A stretch of DNA of 8,289 nucleotides. Origin: Candidatus Competibacteraceae bacterium (GTDB lineage: Bacteria; Pseudomonadota; Gammaproteobacteria; Competibacterales; Competibacteraceae). The stretch covers positions 1 to 8,289 of the forward strand of contig JAGRHK010000054.1 of the NCBI GenBank assembly GCA_020444985.1. Reading direction: 5' to 3'. Both the position numbers and the translations under genes were made by a program. Numbering within the stretch: the first letter of the stretch is position 1; each line of letters starts with the position of its first letter. Below are positions 1 to 4,705 of this stretch, one piece after another. Below the pieces are notes generated by a model that ran no database searches, had not been told where the DNA came from, and worked only from the letters and a program-made list of their open reading frames with translations.

Positions 1-2
1 CC

Positions 3-464
3 GCTGCGACGCGACTATTGGAAGCTTCCCAGCAGCGCCAGCAGGCCCAAGCCCAGCGCCGCCGGGACGAGAAAGCCCGCGAGGAAAAACGCCGCCAACA
101 ACGCGAGATCGAACGGCGCAACCGCGAGGCCAAAGCGGCGCGCAAGGCGGAACACGAACGGCGGCAACAGGAAATCGCCGCCCACAAGGCTGCGCTGATT
201 GCGCAGGGGATCACGCCCGAATCTCATTCAGCGCGCAAACGGCGCTTGGCCCGTGAGGCCGCCGAACGCGCCGCGCGGAAAACGTACACGTCTGGCCCCG
301 CCGCCGACCGGTCGGCCAATCCAGTACACCCCCGGCCCGGCGCGCCACCGTCGAGGCGGGACGCGCGCTTCGACGAATCGCTGGCGACGGAAAAGCCGAT
401 GCCTAAAGTCACGTACCGGAAGAAACGGCGGATTGTATTGCCGGATGCGCCGGGGAAATCGTGA
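3..464 (+). CDS. 3' end of a basic coiled-coil-rich protein of unknown function (partial)
   Basis: I do not recognise this protein. The frame is open to the left edge of the window. A TTG codon at 18 could serve as a start, but no clear ribosome binding site is visible before it, so I read this as the C-terminal part of a longer gene. The first ~95 residues are almost entirely Arg, Lys, Glu, Gln and Ala in a pattern suggesting a long, highly charged helix or coiled coil. The tail is Pro/Arg-rich and ends in a basic strand-like segment (KVTYRKKRRIVLPDAPGKS). There are no membrane segments, cysteine motifs or enzyme signatures. Base composition is GC-rich and changes abruptly after the stop, so it probably does not belong to the operon that follows. 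Nucleic-acid binding or a scaffold role would fit the charge but is only a guess. Confidence 0.6.
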   Translation, partial: AATRLLEASQQRQQAQAQRRRDEKAREEKRRQQREIERRNREAKAARKAEHERRQQEIAAHKAALIAQGITPESHSARKRRLAREAAERAARKTYTSGPAADRSANPVHPRPGAPPSRRDARFDESLATEKPMPKVTYRKKRRIVLPDAPGKS

Positions 465-537
465 TCGGCGGAAGTCTGGATCTGAATTTAATACTGATTT
501 TTTCTATCTCACGTATTTTTATTTTTGGAGATTTTTA
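465..537 (+). promoter_or_regulatory. AT-rich leader of the toxin-antitoxin/parAB operon with ribosome binding site
   Basis: This 73-bp gap is sharply AT-rich compared with the gene to its left and is the only plausible promoter region for the four overlapping genes that follow. A GGAG ribosome binding site at 527-530 lies 7 nt before the ATG at 538 and fixes the antitoxin start. I see no convincing -35/-10 pair and no clear inverted repeat, so an autoregulatory operator is expected for this kind of module but is not shown by the sequence. Confidence 0.45.
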
Positions 538-786
538 ATGCTGATGCAAATTTCATATTCTAATTATCTACCGGATGTTTTACACCAAACTCCAGTTGAA
601 TTTGAACAGCAAGCCAAAATGGCAATGGCGGTAAAACTCTATGAGATGAAAAAACTTTCATCCGGAATGGCGGCAGAACTGGCAGGTATGGACCGAATCA
701 GTTTTTTACTACGGCTACCGGACTATAGCGTACCGGTCATTGATCTGGATGAAGATGAATTGCGCGCTGATATTGACCATGCCTGA
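538..786 (+). CDS. UPF0175 family antitoxin
   Basis: This 82-residue protein matches the UPF0175 family (PF03683) pattern: a helix with the segment MAMAVKLYEMKKLSSGMAAE, then AGM-RISFLL and the strand-like end DYSVPVIDLDEDEL. The family is a small helix-turn-helix-like antitoxin, usually encoded directly upstream of a DUF3368 PIN-like toxin, as here. The same frame stays open far upstream to about position 199, but that part lies inside the preceding gene and has no family similarity. GGAG at 527-530 selects the ATG at 538; a second in-frame ATG at 544 is less well spaced. The stop overlaps the toxin start by 8 bp, so the two are translationally linked. By family precedent it should bind and neutralise the toxin and repress its own operon; neither is shown directly. 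Confidence 0.85.
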   Translation: MLMQISYSNYLPDVLHQTPVEFEQQAKMAMAVKLYEMKKLSSGMAAELAGMDRISFLLRLPDYSVPVIDLDEDELRADIDHA

Positions 787-1273
787 CCAAAAAACCATTG
801 TCGTCAATACGACACCCTTGTTAGCGCTCACTGCCGGTCTGGGCCATTTAGACTTATTACAAGCGATCTACACCCGTGTCCATATTCCGTACGAAGTTGG
901 CCAGGAAGTACAGGCCGGTGGCCGCTATGGCTTTGCAGTTGATGTATTCGAAAGAGCCGACTGGCTCCACAAAATCAGTACTCCAACCCCCATCTCACCC
1001 TACCTCAAAAACTCCCTTGATCCCGGCGAGGCATCCGTTATTCAAACGGCGCTGGATCAAGGTGTACCGCTGGTCTGTATTGACGAAGCAGTCGGACGAC
1101 GCATTGCACGAATTTGTGGATTGCAGGTTACAGGCAGCATCGGCATCCTGCTTAAAGCTAAACAACAAGGGTATCCGGTGCCTGTCCGGGAGGCATTGGA
1201 CAATATGCAACGCCAAGGCATCTGGCTGAGTCGCCGGTTAATTGCTTTCGCCCTACAGGAATCAGGGGAATGA
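779..1273 (+). CDS. DUF3368 family PIN-like toxin
   Basis: This 164-residue protein has the DUF3368 layout, a PIN-domain-like fold. The N-terminal strand is VVNTTPLLAL (residues 8-17), followed by GHLDLL, then HIPYEVGQEV, the LDPGEASVI segment (80-88, with Glu84), the VCIDEAVGRRIA segment (99-110, with Asp102) and the family's hallmark GLQVTGSIGILLKAKQQG (114-131). PIN nucleases use acidic residues to bind metal and cleave RNA. The first position, often Asp in PIN domains, is Asn10 here, as in many DUF3368 proteins with an SNTTPL or SNTSPL motif, so activity is plausible but unproven. I chose the ATG at 779, which overlaps the antitoxin stop by 8 bp; upstream in-frame starts would lie inside the antitoxin. 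Its own stop overlaps the ParA start in an ATGA arrangement. It is probably the toxin of the pair and could act as a plasmid or island addiction factor. Confidence 0.83.
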   Translation: MPDQKTIVVNTTPLLALTAGLGHLDLLQAIYTRVHIPYEVGQEVQAGGRYGFAVDVFERADWLHKISTPTPISPYLKNSLDPGEASVIQTALDQGVPLVCIDEAVGRRIARICGLQVTGSIGILLKAKQQGYPVPVREALDNMQRQGIWLSRRLIAFALQESGE

Positions 1274-2001
1274 TGAAAGTTGCTGTAGCTGCTGGAAAAG
1301 GAGGCGTTGGAAAAACGACGATTGCTTGTGGGATTGCGTCTGTTTTGGCGGTTCAGGGAGAACAGGTTTTGCTCGTCGATCTGGACCCGCAAAGTAATGC
1401 GGCTTGGGGTTTGGGAGCCGACCCGACGCTGCCAGGCACAGCGGAGCTGCTCTTGGGTGAGAATCCTGCTCCGATACAGATTTCGGATAACTTGTGGGTC
1501 TTGCCAGGTGGTCCAGGGTTAAAGGGCCATGAAGTGATGCGGCTGGATCCTGAGGCGCTTGCGGATGCCATTGCGCCGTTTGAGCATACCGCCATCATTT
1601 TTGATTGCCCCCCCGGATGGGATCATCTTGAACGATTGGGTTTAGTGGCGGCAGAGACGGCGCTGGTGGTCGTCGATGCCCACCCCTTCGCTATCCAGGG
1701 AGCTGCTCGCGTCATCGAAACGCTTTCGGTACGTTGCCAGAAGCAACGACAAGGTGCGCAACGCTGGGCGCTGGTCATGAGCCGCGTGGATTTGCGGCGT
1801 ACTCTGGATAAGGATTTGGAAGCGGCGCTCATCGCCTTGTTTGCAGATGTTGATCGCCTGCTCATTCGACAAGATGTTGCTTTATCGCTTGCCACTACAG
1901 AGCGGACCCCTATAGTCAGCACAGCGCCTCAGCAGTGCCGAGGGATGACAGATCTTCATAACATCATTGAGTGGTTGCGAAATGGCGAAGCGTCCCGGTA
2001 A
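1270..2001 (+). CDS. parA: ParA-type partition ATPase
   Basis: This 243-residue protein is a MinD/ParA family deviant Walker P-loop ATPase. It has KGGVGKTT at residues 10-17 with the signature lysine K10 and catalytic K15, switch I DLDPQSN at 37-43, and Walker B IIFDCPP at 109-115. There is no N-terminal helix-turn-helix, so it is the short (type Ib or chromosomal Soj-like) form. Such ATPases bind DNA non-specifically in the ATP state and move a ParB-bound cargo over the nucleoid. The ATG at 1270 overlaps the toxin stop (ATGA); an alternative ATG at 1273 removes only one residue. The stop lies 20 bp inside parB. Its place between an addiction module and a ParB-like protein points to maintenance of a plasmid, integrative element or island. 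Family assignment is secure; the cargo is unknown. Confidence 0.9.
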   Translation: MMKVAVAAGKGGVGKTTIACGIASVLAVQGEQVLLVDLDPQSNAAWGLGADPTLPGTAELLLGENPAPIQISDNLWVLPGGPGLKGHEVMRLDPEALADAIAPFEHTAIIFDCPPGWDHLERLGLVAAETALVVVDAHPFAIQGAARVIETLSVRCQKQRQGAQRWALVMSRVDLRRTLDKDLEAALIALFADVDRLLIRQDVALSLATTERTPIVSTAPQQCRGMTDLHNIIEWLRNGEASR

Positions 2002-2836
2002 TCGATTGATTCAAAGTGATGCAGCTTCCGCCGGGCGAGCCCAGGCTCGACAGGCCGTTAGCTGGATGGAGCGCGAGCATGCCCGACGAGGTACACTTCC
2101 TCTCTCAGCCATTCGCTTGCGGCCCGGAGGTGATTCGCGTGCGCTTAAGCCGAATCACGTCCTGAATCTGGCTGAATCCATTGATGCAGTGGGATTGGTG
2201 GAGCCACCTGCGGTTGATTGTGAAGGACATCTGTTGGCCGGTGCGCATCGCCTCGCCGCGCTGAAATTGTTAGCCCAGCCTGACAGCGCGGTTCGCGTCA
2301 AGATATGGTTGGAAATTTCTGGATTAGACGAAACTCATCTAACCGTAAAACAACAAGCCGACATAGAACGCTTAACGGCGCTATCTTCATTGGATACGGA
2401 AGAAGTACCGGTGATGATTCTACCTTTTAACGCAGAAGACGATGCAGCGAGAGCCCTGGCCATCGAAACCAGTGAGAATACTCAGCGTAAATCGTACTCC
2501 AGAGATGAAATCTCTATGCTCGTCCAACGGCTTCGGGAAGCTGGATTTGTAGAGCGCGAAGGCAGACCCAAGGCCGGTGAAAAGGCGTTACGCCCCGCAT
2601 TGTCTCTTGTGCTTGGAAAATCTACCAATACCGTGCGGCGCTGGCTCGGCGTATTGGATGCCACGCCAAAAACATGCCCAAATGGGCAAGTTTTTATGAG
2701 GCAAAAAGCGGAATACCGATTATTGTTAGCCGTCAAAAATTACCGTCGCATACTTGCTGAAAATGCGCTGCAAATCAATCAAGATCTGCAAAAATGTTTA
2801 GAAGATATGGAATCATTGTTATCGGATACCCGCTAA
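1982..2836 (+). CDS. parB: ParB-like partition protein (ParB/Spo0J N-terminal domain)
   Basis: This 284-residue protein has a ParB N-terminal domain: LPLSAIRLRPGGDSRAL (39-55), KPNHVLNLAESIDAVGLVEP (56-75), LLAGAHRLAALKLL (85-98) and SENTQRKSYSRDE (164-176). A helix-turn-helix-like segment (about 206-225, LVLGKSTNTVRRWLGVL) and a helical C-terminus follow. The box usually written GERR reads GAHR here, and about 40 residues are inserted before the EVPVMIL strand, so it is a divergent member. The ENxxR motif (ENTQR, 165-169) is kept. The ATG at 1982 is preferred because a TTG at 1967 would be the only upstream alternative and GAGTGG at 1970-1975 is a possible ribosome binding site. It overlaps parA by 20 bp. 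It presumably loads on a parS-like site and stimulates ParA. I found no copy of the canonical parS palindrome in the window. The 3' third is AT-richer and contains a notable palindrome. Confidence 0.82.
   Translation: MAKRPGNRLIQSDAASAGRAQARQAVSWMEREHARRGTLPLSAIRLRPGGDSRALKPNHVLNLAESIDAVGLVEPPAVDCEGHLLAGAHRLAALKLLAQPDSAVRVKIWLEISGLDETHLTVKQQADIERLTALSSLDTEEVPVMILPFNAEDDAARALAIETSENTQRKSYSRDEISMLVQRLREAGFVEREGRPKAGEKALRPALSLVLGKSTNTVRRWLGVLDATPKTCPNGQVFMRQKAEYRLLLAVKNYRRILAENALQINQDLQKCLEDMESLLSDTR
2668..2695. repeat. 28-bp near-perfect palindrome inside parB, terminator-like
   Basis: The arms are AAAAACATGCCCA (2668-2680) and TGGGCAAGTTTTT (2683-2695), separated by AA. Twelve of 13 positions pair; the exception is A2674 against A2689. 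As RNA it would form a strong hairpin core flanked by an A tract and a T tract, like a bidirectional intrinsic terminator, but it lies within the parB reading frame (residues about 229-238). It could alternatively be a protein-binding site. Confidence 0.6.
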
Positions 2837-2879
2837 ATTTATTGTTTGCTTGACTCTTCAATCACGGAGCATCTATTCG

Positions 2880-3093
2880 ATGGCCATCGATCTGCGCAAG
2901 CGCATTGTTGACCTGAGCAAGAAAGCGGCTTTCGCCGCGAATAAGCATGGCATCGAGGGCCATGCGTGCCCAGGTGGTGTTGGTGCTGGATATTTCAGCG
3001 TCCATTGTTTGGCACGAACGCTTACCGACTGCCGCCGGTGACTCTGGACGAAATCGAGGGCTATGTCGAGCGGGTGATCCGGTGCGCGGCAGA
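2880..3093 (+). pseudogene. 5' remnant of a TerF-like vWA domain gene, frameshifted and internally deleted
   Basis: An ATG at 2880, with CGGAGC at 2865-2870, begins MAIDLRKRIVDLSKKAAFAANKHGIEG. Then reading must shift by one base near 2961, where an extra C is apparent, to give MRAQVVLVLDISAS. This includes a vWA metal-binding DxSxS motif (DISAS, 2989-3003). Soon after, a third frame from about 3017 gives RLPPVTLDEIEGYVERVI, resembling the middle of the same TerF-like vWA family. The region normally lying between these two segments is missing. All three frames are therefore needed, which marks a decayed gene. The frame then runs into the insertion element. The matching C-terminus lies beyond the element at 4489-4578. 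TerF-like vWA proteins are linked with stress, tellurite-resistance and conflict-system clusters. Family recognition is by motif memory, without a search. Confidence 0.68.
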
Positions 3094-3139
3094 CCCCGTC
3101 GTTCAGGGCGGGGAAGGATAGCGTTCCCGCGTAGCGGGA
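3094..3139 (+). repeat. Left-end hairpins of the IS element
   Basis: Two consecutive stem-loops lie here. The first has a 7-bp stem 3094-3100/3107-3113 with loop GTTCAG. The second has a perfect 6-bp stem 3125-3130/3134-3139 with loop GTA. Imperfect subterminal hairpins are what Y1 transposases recognise in this superfamily. The first also resembles the right-end hairpin in composition and in its TTCA loop. Confidence 0.55.
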
Positions 3140-3190
3140 TAGGGTTTTAAGGTTTTGACGGATTATATTTAGGGTATCAAACTACACCAC

Positions 3191-4327
3191 ATGCAAGACA
3201 TTCAGCGTGGCTACAAATTTCGGTGTTATCCCACCGAAGCCCAACAGCAGCAACTCGCGCAGACGTTTGGCTGTTGTCGGGTGGTATACAACCACTTCTT
3301 GAAGCTGCGCACCGATGCGTGGTACGAGCGCCAGGAACGAGTGTATTACAACGAAACGGCAAAAATGCTCACGGCGCTGAAGAAAGACCCGGAGTTCGTG
3401 TGGCTCAACGCCGTATCCAACGTTTGCTTGCAGCAATCCTTGCGGCACCTCGACCGAGGGTTTGCCAATTTCTTTCAAGGATTAGCGCGTTACCCGACCG
3501 AGAAGAAAAAGCACCAGATACAGCGTGCGCGGTACATGGACAACGGCTTTAGCTTTAAAGATGGGCAGCTCAAGCTCGCTAAGCAATCTACGCCTTTAGC
3601 GATTCGTTGGCATCGAGCACTACCCGAGACTGCCAAAATCACCTCGGTGACGATTACCAAGGATCGCGCAGAACGCTATTTTGTTAGTTTTCAGGTCCAG
3701 GAAAACATCGCACCCCAGCCCGTTGTTGCCAAGACCGTCGGCATCGATTTGGGGATCAATGCCGTTGCCGTGTGCTCCGATGGCCAAACGTTCGAGAACA
3801 AGCGTCCTTATCGCCGCAGCCAGCAACGGCTCGCCAAAGCCCAGCGGCAGCTCAGCCGCAAAGTCAAAGGCTCCCACAACCGGCGTAAGGCCCGCTTAAA
3901 GGTCGCCAAACTCCACGCCAAGGTGGCCGATCAAAGGGCCGATTTCAACCACAAACTCACCGCGCAGCTGATTCACGAAAACCAAGTCATCAGCGCAGAA
4001 ACCCTCGCGGTGAAAAACCTGCTGCAAAATCCGAAACTCGCCCAGTCGATTGCGGATGTGGGTTGGGGGCAGATCATCCGCCAATTGACCTACAAAGCCG
4101 CATGGGCCGGACGCACGTTTGTGCAGATCGATCGCTGGTTCCCCAGCTCAAAACGCTGCTCCACTCCCGGCTGTGGCTATACACGCGAAAAGTTACCGCT
4201 CCACCTACGGGAATGGGATTGTCCCCAGTGTGGCACCCATCACCACCGCGATCGCAACGCAGCCATTAATATCGATCAGGAAGGCAAAGCGATCTTAGCC
4301 GGTGCCATGCAGCTCAGAATACATTAG
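3191..4327 (+). CDS. tnpB: TnpB RNA-guided endonuclease (IS605 OrfB family)
   Basis: This 378-residue protein carries all TnpB landmarks. An N-terminal helix-turn-helix region includes YKFRCYPTEAQ (8-18) and CRVVYNHFL (29-37). The RuvC I motif VGIDLGIN has Asp186, RuvC II ISAETLAVKNL has Glu270, and RuvC III HHRDRNAAINI has Asp354, so the three catalytic acids are present. The zinc ribbon uses Cys323, Cys328, Cys344 and Cys347; its first pair is spaced CX4C instead of the more common CX2C. TnpB, the ancestor of Cas12, cuts DNA matching a guide borne on an omega RNA made from the element's right end. The ATG at 3191 matches the family start; its ribosome binding site is weak. The protein is shorter than many relatives (about 400 residues), because the reading frame stops at 4325 while recognisable C-terminal coding similarity continues downstream in broken frames. 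It could still be an active nuclease. Confidence 0.92.
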   Translation: MQDIQRGYKFRCYPTEAQQQQLAQTFGCCRVVYNHFLKLRTDAWYERQERVYYNETAKMLTALKKDPEFVWLNAVSNVCLQQSLRHLDRGFANFFQGLARYPTEKKKHQIQRARYMDNGFSFKDGQLKLAKQSTPLAIRWHRALPETAKITSVTITKDRAERYFVSFQVQENIAPQPVVAKTVGIDLGINAVAVCSDGQTFENKRPYRRSQQRLAKAQRQLSRKVKGSHNRRKARLKVAKLHAKVADQRADFNHKLTAQLIHENQVISAETLAVKNLLQNPKLAQSIADVGWGQIIRQLTYKAAWAGRTFVQIDRWFPSSKRCSTPGCGYTREKLPLHLREWDCPQCGTHHHRDRNAAINIDQEGKAILAGAMQLRIH

Positions 4328-4485
4328 ATTCGTAAAAGCGCTACCGAGGGGCACTCGGAAAGCTAACGCCTGTGGAGTTTGTGTGAGACCTATCCGGTTT
4401 ATCCGGGGCGGCAACGAACGGTGAAGCAGGAACCGATTGGGGTGACCCACCGGAAGCCTCGGCCTTCAGGCCGGGGAGTTGTCAC
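4300..4485 (+). ncRNA. Probable TnpB omega RNA (right-end RNA)
   Basis: The DNA from the end of tnpB to the right end is rich in stem-loops: CCGAG/CTCGG at 4344-4358, CCGG/CCGG at 4394-4406, and an 8-bp stem at 4457-4464/4469-4476 with loop TTCA. In this superfamily the right-end transcript, which overlaps the 3' end of tnpB, is the omega RNA, and the bases just beyond the right end act as the guide. If the end is at 4485, the guide starts ACAATCAAGGATGCC and lies in the vWA remnant. The 5' boundary is not determinable by eye. Confidence 0.55.
4457..4485 (+). repeat. Right-end hairpin and terminus of the IS element
   Basis: CCTCGGCC (4457-4464) pairs with GGCCGGGG (4469-4476) across the loop TTCA, with one T-G pair, followed by AGTTGTCAC. 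A GC-rich hairpin of this kind followed by a GTCAC-like end is characteristic of the right ends of tnpB-only elements and places the boundary near 4485. Confidence 0.65.
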
Positions 4486-4488
4486 ACA

Positions 4489-4578
4489 ATCAAGGATGCC
4501 GAATTGTACGACCGGTTGTTGAACGAGTTTCCCCAGTGGCTAGACGCCGCACGGCGTCAGGGAATCTTGGCGGCCTGA
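4489..4578 (+). pseudogene. 3' remnant of the TerF-like vWA gene
   Basis: The frame starting at 4489 reads IKDAELYDRLLNEFPQWL followed by DAARRQGILAA and a TGA stop at 4576-4578. This matches the characteristic C-terminal helix of TerF-like vWA proteins (a segment of the form DxELYxxLLNEFPxWL, an Ala/Arg helix, then GIL). It has no start of its own and begins right at the insertion element's right end, so it is the tail of the gene whose beginning is at 2880. The stretch between ERVI in the 5' part and IKDAELY here is missing, so a deletion accompanied or followed the insertion. Confidence 0.68.
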
Positions 4579-4705
4579 GACGAAGAAAACCGCGATACAT
4601 ACTGGCCTGACCACCCTGTTCTGCCTATTCAGCGGCGCAAACAAACCCGAGAACCCGGCTTTTCACCTGTTTAGAAAACGGCGCAGTGGACAGGAGACCG
4701 TCACC
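4579..4705 (+). promoter_or_regulatory. Leader of the NACHT gene with strong ribosome binding site
   Basis: These 127 bp separate the vWA remnant from the large gene. AGGAG at 4692-4696 lies 9 nt before the ATG at 4706 and supports that start. I see no confident promoter and no terminator. The gene may originally have been cotranscribed with the vWA gene and may now rely on readthrough or on a promoter here. Confidence 0.4.

Larger units (their letters stand above)
3094..4485 (+). mobile_element. IS200/IS605 superfamily element, tnpB-only (IS1341-type)
   Basis: The element carries a single gene, tnpB, and no Y1 transposase tnpA, as in IS1341-type elements that depend on a transposase supplied elsewhere. 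The left side has two hairpins: 3094-3113 (CCCCGTC paired with GGCGGGG, one G-T pair) and 3125-3139 (TCCCGC with GCGGGA, loop GTA). The right side ends with a hairpin at 4457-4476 followed by AGTTGTCAC. Subterminal hairpins without terminal inverted repeats or target duplication are typical of this superfamily. It sits between the two parts of a vWA pseudogene, with coding similarity resuming at about 4489. The exact ends are estimates; the left end could be a few bases to tens of bases away. Confidence 0.72.

Noticed and set aside
199..537. Upstream extension of the antitoxin frame to a start at 199
   Set aside because: It lies mostly inside the preceding gene in another frame, has no family similarity, and the ribosome binding site at 527-530 points to the ATG at 538.
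3155..3180. TTGACG with TATCAA as a promoter for tnpB
   Set aside because: The spacing is about 14 bp, shorter than a usual sigma-70 promoter, and other AT-rich hexamers fit equally well.
4543..4558. Perfect 7-bp inverted repeat GACGCCG/CGGCGTC in the vWA remnant
   Set aside because: It is GC-rich, short and lies in a conserved coding segment (LDAARR); there is no T tract, so chance is a sufficient explanation.
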